A stretch of 64,000 bases of DNA. Source: Pseudolabrys sp. FHR47 (lineage in GTDB: Bacteria > Pseudomonadota > Alphaproteobacteria > Rhizobiales > Xanthobacteraceae). This document shows positions 37,719 through 45,798 of the stretch, one piece after another. The stretch is from positions 558,001-622,000 of the forward strand of contig NZ_CP039740.1 of the NCBI RefSeq assembly GCF_005153485.1, given 5' to 3'. The notes under the pieces are model-generated. The model was not told where the DNA came from and ran no database searches. It worked only from the letters and a program-made list of their open reading frames with translations. The translations under genes were made by a program, and so were the position numbers. Numbering within the stretch: position 1 is the first letter of the stretch; each line of letters starts with the position of its first letter.

Positions 37719-38039
37719 ATGATCAACCTCACCGACAGCGCATTGAATGCGGTACGAACTGCAATCACCGGGGCGGCGACGCCGGTTGGCGGTCTGCGCA
37801 TCCAAGTCGAGGCCGGCGGCTGTGCCGGCTACAAATACATGATGGGTCTCGTCAACGAGGCCGAAGTGGACGACACGGTGATCGAGCGCGACGGCGTGAA
37901 GGTGTTCGTGGACATGAAGAGCCACGAGCTCCTGGCCGGCACGACGATCGATTTCGTTGTTGCCCTCGAAGGGTCCGGTTTCACGTTCGAGAACCCGAAC
38001 GCGACGTCGAGCTGTTCCTGCGGGAAATCATTCGGCTAG
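37719..38039 (+). CDS. A-type Fe-S carrier (NifIscA/HesB family)
   Basis: This A-type carrier moves Fe-S clusters from scaffold to client proteins. The 106-residue protein has the cysteines in EAGGCAGYKY and the C-terminal SSCSCGKSFG, so the three conserved ligands are present. It is close in sequence to the truncated gene at 63782. It is the first gene of an operon with an nfu-like gene and nifS, so it acts with nif-specific cluster assembly. The ATG at 37719 is the family start. Confidence 0.92.
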   Translation: MINLTDSALNAVRTAITGAATPVGGLRIQVEAGGCAGYKYMMGLVNEAEVDDTVIERDGVKVFVDMKSHELLAGTTIDFVVALEGSGFTFENPNATSSCSCGKSFG

Positions 38040-38104
38040 CCCATCACCCCCAGACCTTTGGCGTTCGGCGCCTGGTTAGACTTCGTTTGGAGAAAGCCTG
38101 GATC

Positions 38105-38395
38105 ATGCTGGTTGAACCTGAGCAATCGAAGCAAGCGGTGACTGCGGATGCGCAGCGCGAGGAAATCATCAAGGCGGTGATCGAGGAGATCCGCCCGAAC
38201 TTGCGCCGCGATGGCGGCGACTGCGAGTTGATCGAGATCTGCGGCAACAAAGTGATGGTCAAGCTCACGGGAGCCTGCGTCTTCTGCAAGCTCAGCAGCG
38301 CGACGCTCGAAGGCATTCAGGCGCGTCTTGTGGAAAAGCTGGGCGAGCTTGTGCGCCTGATTCCGGTCGCTGGTCCGGCGAGGGTGTCGCTTTAA
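38105..38395 (+). CDS. NifU C-terminal-domain protein (Nfu type)
   Basis: The 96-residue protein corresponds only to the C-terminal Nfu domain of NifU: EEIRPNLRRDGGDCELIEI and TGACVFCKLSSATL with the C-X2-C cluster motif. The N-terminal scaffold and ferredoxin domains of full NifU are absent and I see no remains of them. It probably binds and passes on [4Fe-4S] clusters. It lies directly ahead of nifS, the normal position of nifU, so the SUF proteins here may supply the missing scaffold function (inference). Confidence 0.9.
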   Translation: MLVEPEQSKQAVTADAQREEIIKAVIEEIRPNLRRDGGDCELIEICGNKVMVKLTGACVFCKLSSATLEGIQARLVEKLGELVRLIPVAGPARVSL

Positions 38396-38407
38396 CCGAG
38401 GCATTCC

Positions 38408-39598
38408 GTGCGCCCGATTTATCTCGACAACAATGCGACGACCCGCACGGACCCGGCCGTCGTGGATGCGATGCTGCCGTTTTTCTCCGAACAGTTCGGA
38501 AATCCGTCGTCGGCCCATGTTTTTGGCGCCGAAGTCGGCGAGGCGATGAAGCAGGCGCGCCGGAGTTTGCAGGCGTTGATCGGCGCGGCATTCGATCGCG
38601 AGATCATCTTTACCTCGGGCGGCACGGAATCGGACAACGCGGCCATCCTCTCCGCGCTCGAGACGCAGGAGGGGCGGGACGAGATCGTCACGACGAGCGT
38701 GGAGCATCCGGCGATCCTGTCGCTGATCGAGCATCTCGAAAAGTCGCGCGGGATCAAAGTTCATCGGATCGGGGTCGATCGGCATGGCCGCCTTGATCTG
38801 GAGGCGTATCAGCAGGCGCTTGGGCCGCGCACCGCGATCGCGTCGGTGATGTGGGCCAACAACGAAACCGGGACCATCTTTCCGGTCGAGCAGCTCGCCA
38901 AATGGGCGCATGCCGCGGGCGCGCTCTTCCATACCGATGCGGTGCAGGCGGTCGGCAAGGTTCCGATCGACCTGAAGGCCACCGAGATCGATATGCTCTC
39001 GCTGTCGGGACACAAGCTGCATGGCCCCAAAGGCATCGGTGCCCTCTACGTGCGCAAGAACGTGAAGTTCGCACCGCTCATCCGCGGCGGCCACCAGGAG
39101 CGCGCGCGGCGCGGCGGCACCGAGAATGCGCCGGCTATCGTCGGGCTGGGAAAGGCAGCCGAGTTCGCCATGGCCCACATGGAGGAGGAGCGAACCCGCA
39201 TCCGCGCCTTGCGCGATCGGCTCGAGCAGGGCGTTCTTCAGCAGATCGGCCATTGTTTCGTGAACGGTGACGACCAGAACAGGCTGCCGAACACCTCCAA
39301 CATCGCTTTCGAATATCTCGACGGCGAGGCCATTCTTCATCACATGAACAAAGCGGGTGTCGCCGCGTCGACCGGGTCGGCCTGTACGGCCGGTTCAACC
39401 GAGCCCTCGCATGTGCTCAAGGCGATGAATGTGCCCGACGTGGGCCTGCGCGGTGCCATCCGCCTTTCTTTGTCGCGCGAAAATACGGACGAGGAAATCG
39501 AGCGTGTTCTGGATCTGCTGCCCGAGATTGTCGCCCATGTGAGGACGCTGTCGCCCGCATGGCAGGAACGGCGAGTCAATGCTGCGCGTGCGGGATGA
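38408..39598 (+). CDS. nifS: Cysteine desulfurase NifS
   Basis: NifS provides sulfur for nitrogenase clusters. The 396-residue group I desulfurase has YLDNNATTRTDP, the PLP lysine in SLSGHKLHGPKG and the catalytic cysteine loop STGSACTAGS. The start is GTG at 38408, with GAGG six bases upstream. It lies between an nfu-like gene and nifT, and complements the group II SufS at 18045. Confidence 0.97.
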   Translation: MRPIYLDNNATTRTDPAVVDAMLPFFSEQFGNPSSAHVFGAEVGEAMKQARRSLQALIGAAFDREIIFTSGGTESDNAAILSALETQEGRDEIVTTSVEHPAILSLIEHLEKSRGIKVHRIGVDRHGRLDLEAYQQALGPRTAIASVMWANNETGTIFPVEQLAKWAHAAGALFHTDAVQAVGKVPIDLKATEIDMLSLSGHKLHGPKGIGALYVRKNVKFAPLIRGGHQERARRGGTENAPAIVGLGKAAEFAMAHMEEERTRIRALRDRLEQGVLQQIGHCFVNGDDQNRLPNTSNIAFEYLDGEAILHHMNKAGVAASTGSACTAGSTEPSHVLKAMNVPDVGLRGAIRLSLSRENTDEEIERVLDLLPEIVAHVRTLSPAWQERRVNAARAG

Positions 39599-39656
39599 GT
39601 GAGATTGAGTCAATGACGAAGTGGAAGACGGCGGTGCCGACCTGGGAGTTGAAGTT

Positions 39657-39872
39657 ATGAAAGTGATGATCCGCCGTTCTCCGGAGGTCGGCCTGTCGAT
39701 CTACGTGCCGAAAAAAGATCTCGAAGAGCCGATCGTCGAACAGGAGCATGAGACCCTGTGGGGCGGCTGGATCCGCATCGCGAACGGGTGGGTGCTCGAT
39801 CTGCCGGAGATGGCGGCGGGTACGACGCTGCCCATCACGGTCAATGCACGCAAACGCGGTGACGAGGAGTGA
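39657..39872 (+). CDS. nifT: NifT/FixU protein
   Basis: The 71-residue beta-rich protein matches NifT (FixU): [36 protein letters not shown]. Its function is not known and it is often dispensable. GGGAGTTGAAGTT precedes the ATG at 39657; a longer GTG reading from 39621 is not conserved. It overlaps nothing and the SIR2-like gene starts four bases later. Confidence 0.92.
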   Translation: MKVMIRRSPEVGLSIYVPKKDLEEPIVEQEHETLWGGWIRIANGWVLDLPEMAAGTTLPITVNARKRGDEE

Positions 39873-39876
39873 TCCG

Positions 39877-40746
39877 ATGAATGCCCCCGTGCTGGCCGCC
39901 GATATTCTGAAACTGGCCGATGCTGAAGCGGTTCTCACCGATGTTGTCGCGCAATTGCGCGCCGGAGAGGTCATTCCCTACCTCGGGCCGGGCCTTGCGG
40001 AGCTTTCCAAGCCGGCCGCGCCGATGACGCCGGAAGCGCTCGCGGCCTTCTTCGGGACGAAAGTCGCTCTGCCGCGGCGGGCGAAGGGCAATGCCTGGGC
40101 GTCCGCCCAGCACATCGAGAGCATGAAGCATCGTTCGACCGTTACGGCGCTGATGACCGAAGCTTTCGTACCGCCCGTCGAGCCGACGGCGCTGCATCGT
40201 TATCTCGCCTCGTTACCGCTGCCGATGATTGTTGACACCTGGTATGACGGTGCCATGCGCGCCGCGCTTAATCAGCGGAACGATTGGGGTGAGGTGCAAG
40301 GCATCACCCGCGCCGGCATCGGCGAGGACCGCTGGTATCGCTTTTACGACGCGGCCGGCGCCGAGACGGATCGGTCGGCGGCGGAGAAGTGGGCCACGGT
40401 GCTGTATAAGCCGCACGGCAGCATTGTTCCGGCCAAGAATTTTCTGATCTCCGATGCCGACTATGTCGAGGTCTTGACGGAGATCGACATCCAGACGCCG
40501 ATTCCGGACGTCGTGAAGGAGCGGCGCACGGGGCGGAGCTTCCTCTTCATCGGCTGCCGCTTCCACGATCAGCTTCTGCGCACCTATGCGCGGCAGGCCT
40601 CCAAGCGTTCGTCGACCGGGAAATACGCGCTGGTCGAGCCGGATACGCTGACCAAGAATGAACTTCGCTTTTTCTTGGCGCAGGGCATGACGCCGATCGC
40701 CGTGCCGCTCCCGCGGGCGATCGAGATCATTCTCGCCGGCGCGTAA
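39877..40746 (+). CDS. SIR2-like domain protein between nifT and nifB
   Basis: The 289-residue protein looks like a SIR2-type NAD-binding fold: [15 protein letters not shown] near the start (in place of the GAGIS loop), [22 protein letters not shown] and [16 protein letters not shown] near the end. The classical deacylase catalytic His and zinc cysteines are not clear, so it is probably not a normal sirtuin and may bind or hydrolyse NAD. GAGGAG precedes the ATG. It is in the nifS-nifT operon and ends 311 bases before nifB. Its role in nitrogen fixation is unknown. Confidence 0.7.
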   Translation: MNAPVLAADILKLADAEAVLTDVVAQLRAGEVIPYLGPGLAELSKPAAPMTPEALAAFFGTKVALPRRAKGNAWASAQHIESMKHRSTVTALMTEAFVPPVEPTALHRYLASLPLPMIVDTWYDGAMRAALNQRNDWGEVQGITRAGIGEDRWYRFYDAAGAETDRSAAEKWATVLYKPHGSIVPAKNFLISDADYVEVLTEIDIQTPIPDVVKERRTGRSFLFIGCRFHDQLLRTYARQASKRSSTGKYALVEPDTLTKNELRFFLAQGMTPIAVPLPRAIEIILAGA

Positions 40747-40869
40747 ACCTTACCCCGATCTTTGGCGCCGCGCCGGTACGCGCAGCGCGACGGTATTTGT
40801 ATCGCGCTTGCCGTCGGATACAGGCCGCGACCGCTGCGACGTTGCGCCATCGGCCGAGCGCTCATTGTC

Positions 40870-40924
40870 TGTAACGTTTCCAACATGACGTCGATGTCGG
40901 TATCCGCGTGTTGGCAACACGACA
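40870..40924 (+). promoter_or_regulatory. Two NifA upstream sites of nifB
   Basis: Exact TGT-N10-ACA sites lie at 40870-40885 and 40909-40924, 39 bases apart; the second ends 60 bases upstream of the nifB -24 GG. The 311-base gap 40747-41057 contains these sites and the promoter and no gene. Confidence 0.75.
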
Positions 40925-40982
40925 TCTGTCAATCGTTTTGTAACCCCTTGATCAAACGCACTGAATGCCAACCGCGGAGCAA

Positions 40983-40998
40983 TGGCACGCGAGTTGCT
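40983..40998 (+). promoter_or_regulatory. Sigma54 promoter of nifB
   Basis: TGGCACGCGAGTTGCT is a perfect match to TGGCACG-N4-TTGCW. The start would be near 41010, 48 bases before nifB. Confidence 0.88.
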
Positions 40999-41057
40999 GA
41001 AAGGTAGTCCAGAGATTTTGCGGTCGATCGGATCGGCCAGAAATGAGGTTTTCCCCA

Positions 41058-42620
41058 ATGGACACGTCGGTACATCACGAAGCGGCTCAGGTCGGACACG
41101 TGGCGAATATCGAAGCCGTCATGCAACAGGTGGCGGAGCACAAGGGCTGCGGCACCTCGGGCGGCAGCGGCAAGGCGAGCTGCGGCTCGGCGGCGGGGCA
41201 GGGCGATCTGCCGACGGAAATCTGGGAGAAGGTCAAGAACCACCCGTGCTACAGCGAAGAGGCGCATCATCACTATGCGCGCATGCACGTGGCGGTGGCG
41301 CCGGCCTGCAACATCCAGTGCAACTACTGCAACCGCAAATATGATTGCGCCAACGAGTCGCGCCCCGGCGTGGTGAGCGAGAAGCTCACCCCGGAGCAGG
41401 CGGCCAAGAAGGTGCTGGCGGTCGCTTCCACCATCCCGCAGATGACGGTGCTCGGCATCGCCGGCCCGGGGGATCCGCTCGCCAATCCTGAGAAGACCTT
41501 CAAGACCTTCGAGCTGATCGCCAAGACGGCGCCCGACATCAAACTGTGCCTGTCGACTAACGGCCTGGCGCTACCGGATCACGTCGACACCATCGCCGGC
41601 TTCAACGTCGATCACGTGACGATCACCATCAACATGGTCGATCCGGAGATTGGCGCGAAGATCTATCCGTGGGTGTTCTGGAAGCACAAGCGCTACACCG
41701 GCGTCGAGGCAGCCAAGCTCCTCACCGATCGCCAGCTCCAGGGTCTGGAGATGCTCACCGAGCGCGGCATCCTTTGTAAGGTCAACTCGGTGATGATCCC
41801 GGGCATCAACGACCAGCATCTGGTCGAGGTCAACAAGGCGGTGAAGTCGCGCGGCGCCTTCCTGCACAACATCATGCCGCTGATCTCCTCGCCCGAGCAC
41901 GGCACGGTGTTCGGCCTCACCGGCCAGCGCGGCCCGACGGCGCAGGAGCTCAAGGCGCTGCAGGACTCTTGCGAAGGTGAGATGAACATGATGCGGCACT
42001 GCCGTCAGTGCCGTGCCGACGCGGTCGGCCTGCTCGGCGAAGACCGCAGCGCCGAGTTCACCACCGACAAGATCATGGCGATGGAGGTCAACTACGATCT
42101 CGACAGCCGCAAGGCCTACCAGGCCAAGGTGGAAGAAGAGCGCGTCGCTAAGGTCGCGGCCAAGCAGGAAGAGCTCGAGACGCTCGCCGGCGAGATGAGC
42201 GACATCAAGCTGCTCGTTGCCGTCGCCACCCGGGGCTCGGGCCTGATCAACGAGCACTTCGGCCACGCCAAGGAGTTCCAAGTCTACGAACTGTCGACGG
42301 CCGGCGCCAAGTTCGTCGGACATCGCCGCGTCGACCTTTATTGCCAGGGCGGCTTCGGCGACGAAGAGAATCTCGAAACCGTCATTCGCGCCATCAACGA
42401 CTGCCACGCGGTGTTCGTCGCCAAGATCGGCGGCTGCCCGAAGGCGGACCTGCAGAAGGCGGGGATCGACCCAGTCGACCAATACGCGCACGAGTTCATC
42501 GAGAAGTCGGCGATCGTTTGGTTCAAGAACTACCTGGACAAGGTCAAGAGCGGCGAGATCGAGCACGTCCAGCGTGGCGATGCGGAAATCCGCCAAGGCG
42601 CGCTGATTTCCGCGGCGTAA
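41058..42620 (+). CDS. nifB: FeMo-cofactor biosynthesis radical SAM protein NifB
   Basis: NifB fuses two [4Fe-4S] units with a carbide and sulfide to make NifB-co, the core of FeMo-cofactor. The 520-residue product has the radical SAM motif [22 protein letters not shown] downstream, the cysteines binding the K clusters ([19 protein letters not shown]), and a C-terminal NifX-like domain from about residue 385 ([20 protein letters not shown]). The ATG at 41058 has GAGG nine bases upstream; an ATG at 41043 would add five residues. First gene of a long operon. Confidence 0.98.
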   Translation: MDTSVHHEAAQVGHVANIEAVMQQVAEHKGCGTSGGSGKASCGSAAGQGDLPTEIWEKVKNHPCYSEEAHHHYARMHVAVAPACNIQCNYCNRKYDCANESRPGVVSEKLTPEQAAKKVLAVASTIPQMTVLGIAGPGDPLANPEKTFKTFELIAKTAPDIKLCLSTNGLALPDHVDTIAGFNVDHVTITINMVDPEIGAKIYPWVFWKHKRYTGVEAAKLLTDRQLQGLEMLTERGILCKVNSVMIPGINDQHLVEVNKAVKSRGAFLHNIMPLISSPEHGTVFGLTGQRGPTAQELKALQDSCEGEMNMMRHCRQCRADAVGLLGEDRSAEFTTDKIMAMEVNYDLDSRKAYQAKVEEERVAKVAAKQEELETLAGEMSDIKLLVAVATRGSGLINEHFGHAKEFQVYELSTAGAKFVGHRRVDLYCQGGFGDEENLETVIRAINDCHAVFVAKIGGCPKADLQKAGIDPVDQYAHEFIEKSAIVWFKNYLDKVKSGEIEHVQRGDAEIRQGALISAA

Positions 42621-42659
42621 GCCGCGGGAATCGATGGCCGCATCGTCAGGAGGAAGTCA

Positions 42660-42884
42660 ATGGCGTTGAAAATCATAGCCTCGCAGTGCACGAGCTGTTC
42701 GGCCTGCGAGCCCGAATGTCCGAATGTCGCGATCACGGAAAAGAACGGCACCTTCGTGATCGACCCGAAGAAATGTACCGAGTGCATCGGCCATTTCGAT
42801 GCACCGCAATGCGCGGCGGTGTGTCCGGTTGATAACACCTGCGTCATCGACAATTCGTTCCCGCGCTACCAGCCACCGGCGTGA
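42660..42884 (+). CDS. fdxN: 2[4Fe-4S] ferredoxin FdxN
   Basis: The 74-residue ferredoxin follows nifB, the classical fdxN position, where it donates electrons to NifB and cofactor assembly. Motifs: [16 protein letters not shown] and [18 protein letters not shown] with the long loop between cysteines. AGGAGGAAG lies upstream of the ATG. It is paralogous to the ferredoxin at 14138-14332 before sufB. Confidence 0.95.
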   Translation: MALKIIASQCTSCSACEPECPNVAITEKNGTFVIDPKKCTECIGHFDAPQCAAVCPVDNTCVIDNSFPRYQPPA

Positions 42885-42893
42885 GGAGGGGCC

Positions 42894-43223
42894 ATGAACT
42901 TCACCATCACGCCGGCGGCCGAGAAATTCATCCGCTTCATGCTCCGGACCGATGGCGGTCCGGGCAGCGGCTTCCGCCTCGCCGTCAGTCCTGGCGGCTG
43001 CTCCGGATTGGCCGCCGACATCAGCGTCAAGCCCGAGCCGGCGCCGGGCGAGGCGGTGGTGGAGCGCAACGGCATCAAGCTCTTCCTGCCGGCCGAAAGC
43101 CGTATCCTGCTCGACGGCGTCACGATCGACTTCGCCGATACACCGGCGCAGACCGGCTTGGTCTTCCATGATCCGAAGGCCACGACCTGCAGCTCGCATC
43201 ACGATGCCAAGGCCGTTCAGTAG
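42894..43223 (+). CDS. HesB/IscA-like protein with altered C-terminal cysteines
   Basis: The 109-residue protein has the A-type carrier fold (ITPAAEKFIRFMLRTDG, SPGGCSGLAADI) but its C-terminus reads KATTCSSHHDAKAVQ, so one of the two C-terminal cysteines of IscA is missing and two histidines follow. It corresponds to the HesB-like gene that follows fdxN in many proteobacteria (called iscN in some rhizobia). GGAGG precedes the ATG. Its cluster or metal binding may differ from the two normal A-type carriers in the window. Confidence 0.85.
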   Translation: MNFTITPAAEKFIRFMLRTDGGPGSGFRLAVSPGGCSGLAADISVKPEPAPGEAVVERNGIKLFLPAESRILLDGVTIDFADTPAQTGLVFHDPKATTCSSHHDAKAVQ

Positions 43224-43239
43224 GTGAGGGAGGCGGCTG

Positions 43240-43779
43240 ATGATGGAATCGGCCGTACAGGGCCCGCCGCAATCCCTCACGGAGGATGCGCTGCTGGCGA
43301 GTGCGCTGCTCGGCGGCGGACTGCCGCCGGAAGCTGAAGATCATCTGTGGGAGGCCGGGCTCTCCTACCATCTGGACGACGTCGCGGAGGGGCATCTGCG
43401 TGAAGCGCAGTCGCTGGCGCCGGGACATGCGGCCGTCCTGATCGGTCTCTATCGGTTCTATTTCTACAAGGGCCGGCTGGCCGAGGCGCTCGAGATCGCC
43501 AAGCAGTGCCTCGACAAGGCGGCGCACGAAAACGACTTTCCGGCGGATTGGCGCGATGTCACCGCTGACCACGCCATATTCGGCCGTTACGAGGACATGC
43601 TGCCGCGCTTCTTTCTGTTCACCCTGAAGGGCTACGCCTATCTGCACATGCGCCTCGGCAATCTGGACGAGGGGCGGGCGGCGATCATGAAGCTCCTGGA
43701 GCTCGATCCGAGCGACAAGATCGGCGCGAACGTGTTGCTCGGCGTTCTCGATCGCATGGGGCTCGACGATGATGGATGA
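43240..43779 (+). CDS. TPR-like protein of the nifB operon
   Basis: The 179-residue helical protein has tetratricopeptide-like repeats (YHLDDVAEGHLREAQSLAPG, YFYKGRLAEALEIAKQCLDK, RLGNLDEGRAAIMKLLELDP). It is paralogous to the protein at 54839-55318: the two share FxLYTLKxxAxxHxR and DWR segments. The role is presumably as a protein adaptor in nitrogenase maturation, but this is inferred. GAGGGAGG lies just upstream of the ATG, and the end overlaps the next gene by 11 bases. Confidence 0.85.
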   Translation: MMESAVQGPPQSLTEDALLASALLGGGLPPEAEDHLWEAGLSYHLDDVAEGHLREAQSLAPGHAAVLIGLYRFYFYKGRLAEALEIAKQCLDKAAHENDFPADWRDVTADHAIFGRYEDMLPRFFLFTLKGYAYLHMRLGNLDEGRAAIMKLLELDPSDKIGANVLLGVLDRMGLDDDG

Positions 43780-44545
43780 TATCGACGAAGCCCGCGACTG
43801 GCAGGGCAACGAGATCAATTGTGCTTCCTGCGCGCATCATCTGTCGATGAGTGAAGCGGGGCGTTGCCGGCTCAAGCGCGCCTGCGTCCACGATCGCTAC
43901 GCCCGGCGTATCGACCGGTTTTTCGACTGGAACCCGGCGTTGGCGAATTCCTATCTGGGGCACTCGCATTTCGAGGTGCGGGCCATCGCCGCTAAGCACG
44001 CGTCAGTGTTCCTGCTGCCGCCGCTTCTCGACGACCCCGAGGAGACCGTGCGCTGGAATGCCGCGAAACGCCTGCCCAAGCGGCTTATCCTGCGGATGCG
44101 GACCGATCCGCACCGCGAGGTACGCATCCGTATTGTGACGTTGCTAGACGATGCCGAGCTGGTTCCGATGATGGCGGACGCGGACTATTACGTGCGGTTG
44201 GTTGTCGCCCGCCGGGTTGCGCCATCCATGCTCCCCAACATGATCGGCGACGAAGAGGCCGAGGTGCGGCGCGTCGTGGCGGGCCGTATCCCGGCCGACT
44301 GGCTTGTGCGTATGGCGAACGATCCGGATGCCGCGGTGCGACTGGAGGTCGCGCGCCGCCTGCCGCCTCCTGTGTTGCATCGGCTCCGGCACGATATGGA
44401 CTGGCGGGTGCGTTACGAGGTCGCGAGCCGGATTGCTGTCGAACAGATTTCCGAACTGGCGGCCGACGGCGATGACCTGGTCCGGGAAATGGCGCTGGGT
44501 CGCCTCTCCAGCAAACAGGAAGTCCTGAGGGAGCGCCCGATATGA
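43769..44545 (+). CDS. Leucine-rich repeat variant (LRV) protein with N-terminal 4Fe-4S motif
   Basis: The 258-residue protein starts with a cysteine cluster, NCASCAHHLSMSEAGRCRLK then ACV (four cysteines as C-X2-C...C-X5-C), followed by helical repeats of about 24 residues with xVRxxxAxRxP (VRWNAAKRLP, VRLVVARRVA, VRLEVARRLP). This matches the LRV protein of Azotobacter vinelandii, known to carry a [4Fe-4S] cluster and encoded near nifB. Function not established. Coupled to nifZ by a four-base overlap. Confidence 0.9.
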   Translation: MMDDIDEARDWQGNEINCASCAHHLSMSEAGRCRLKRACVHDRYARRIDRFFDWNPALANSYLGHSHFEVRAIAAKHASVFLLPPLLDDPEETVRWNAAKRLPKRLILRMRTDPHREVRIRIVTLLDDAELVPMMADADYYVRLVVARRVAPSMLPNMIGDEEAEVRRVVAGRIPADWLVRMANDPDAAVRLEVARRLPPPVLHRLRHDMDWRVRYEVASRIAVEQISELAADGDDLVREMALGRLSSKQEVLRERPI

Positions 44546-44865
44546 GCAATATCGTTCGCGATAGCGACGTTGTCGAGATTTCCGAGCCGCCGTTCTTTTC
44601 CTTTGGCGAGAAGGTGCGGGCTAAACGCACGATCCGTAATGACGGGACCTATGCCGGCAAGGAGATCGGCGAGGTGCTGGCCAAGAAAGGCGAGATTGGG
44701 TACGTCGCCAGCATCGGCACCTTCTTGCAGCAGTTCTACATTTATGGCGTCGAATTCGTCGAGAGCGGCAACCGCGTCGGGATGAAGAAGAAGGAATTGG
44801 ACCCGGTCATTCCGCGAGACGACGAGGACGCCGACTTGCCCTTGCCTGGACAGGTGTCGGTATGA
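44542..44865 (+). CDS. nifZ: NifZ
   Basis: NifZ is needed for formation of the second P-cluster in the MoFe protein. The 107-residue product has the family block FGEKVRAKRTIRNDGTYAG, KEIGEVLAKKGEIGYV and FLQQFYIYGVEF. It is coupled to both neighbours by four-base overlaps. A second NifZ-type domain is encoded separately just downstream, and a third in the suf operon. Confidence 0.93.
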   Translation: MSNIVRDSDVVEISEPPFFSFGEKVRAKRTIRNDGTYAGKEIGEVLAKKGEIGYVASIGTFLQQFYIYGVEFVESGNRVGMKKKELDPVIPRDDEDADLPLPGQVSV

Positions 44866-45104
44866 TGATCGAGCCCAGGCTTCCAAAATATCAGTGGGGC
44901 CAGCGTGTGAAGACACTGATTGATCTTCACAACGACGGCTCGTTTCCCGATGCGCCTGCCGAAGCGCTGCTCGTCGGCATCGGCGATACCGGCGAGATCG
45001 TCCAGGTTGGAACGCACACCGAAGCGAATATCCCGATTTATCTGGTCGAATTCAGCGAACGTCTGGTCGTGGGTTGTCTCGAAGAAGAGATCAGCCCGGT
45101 CTGA
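44862..45104 (+). CDS. Second NifZ-domain protein
   Basis: The 80-residue protein has a NifZ-like fold (KYQWGQRVKTLIDLHNDGSF, IGDTGEIVQVGTHTE, IPIYLVEFSERLVVGC). In some species the two domains are one longer NifZ; here they are two overlapping genes. It starts in the last codons of nifZ. Probably works with nifZ in P-cluster maturation (family inference). Confidence 0.85.
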   Translation: MMIEPRLPKYQWGQRVKTLIDLHNDGSFPDAPAEALLVGIGDTGEIVQVGTHTEANIPIYLVEFSERLVVGCLEEEISPV

Positions 45105-45120
45105 AAGGAAAGTTTGCGCC

Positions 45121-45480
45121 ATGGGATCGACGGCACGACGGGAAGAGATGATGCGGCCATCCGCGCATCCGAACGATTTCGATCGGAAGCGGATCGAGCG
45201 CGCCATCCAGGAACGCAAGCGCTATCGCTATGTCTCCCCGCGCGTGGCCGCCGTGGAGAACGGTTATCGGGTCGAGAGCCCCTGCTGCTCGCGCAACATC
45301 GATCCGACGGGCGGGATCGTCGATGTCGCGCTGCTGCTTCACGACGACGGTCGCGGGAAGTGGCAGCTCTTCCGCAAGGATCACGGCAAAGGAACGTGGG
45401 AGCTGCACAGCAGCTACGACCGGCTGCCGGATCTGCTCGAGCGATTGAATGTCGATCCGGAGCGGACGTTCTGGCAGTGA
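45121..45480 (+). CDS. Conserved nif-island protein, DUF3024-like
   Basis: The 119-residue protein has RKRIERAIQERKRYRYVSPR, the double-cysteine segment VESPCCSRNID, and a C-terminus with WQLFRKDHGKGTWELHS and DPERTFWQ. I associate this pattern with a DUF3024-type family found in nif clusters, with moderate confidence. The CC pair may bind metal or an Fe-S precursor. GAAAGGAAA lies upstream of the ATG, and the gene continues the nifB-nifZ operon. Confidence 0.7.
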   Translation: MGSTARREEMMRPSAHPNDFDRKRIERAIQERKRYRYVSPRVAAVENGYRVESPCCSRNIDPTGGIVDVALLLHDDGRGKWQLFRKDHGKGTWELHSSYDRLPDLLERLNVDPERTFWQ

Positions 45481-45528
45481 ATTTGCACGCTTAGAGACTG
45501 CGGTTCCGGGAACACAAAGTTGGTGGCC

Positions 45529-45798
45529 ATGGCATTGAGCGCGGAAGAGCTGACCGAGATCGAGAAGGTGCTGTCCGCGGCTAATGCGGAGACACAGGCC
45601 TTCGTCGAGCTGCGTACCAAGTTTCCGCATCTCGCCTGGACGCGATGCGATGCTTCGGACGTGACGGAGGCGCCCTTCCGCAGCTATTCGCGCTTCGACG
45701 TTCATCTCCTGGACAGTGCCGACCATTGCGCGCAGATCACCGACGATCCAACCCGTGCCACCGGCGTCATCCTGGCGAAACGGAGCGCGGGGCGATGA
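45529..45798 (+). CDS. Conserved nif-island protein, DUF6129-like
   Basis: The 89-residue protein (SAEELTEIEKVLSAANAETQ, FPHLAWTRCDASDVTE, FDVHLLDSADHCAQITDDP) matches small proteins found next to nifZ in diazotrophs (DUF6129 type, from memory). One cysteine in each half. Function unknown. Its stop overlaps the start of the DegT-like gene (ATGA), which argues for a joint role. The ATG at 45529 gives the natural start; a GTG lies three codons earlier. Confidence 0.72.
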   Translation: MALSAEELTEIEKVLSAANAETQAFVELRTKFPHLAWTRCDASDVTEAPFRSYSRFDVHLLDSADHCAQITDDPTRATGVILAKRSAGR

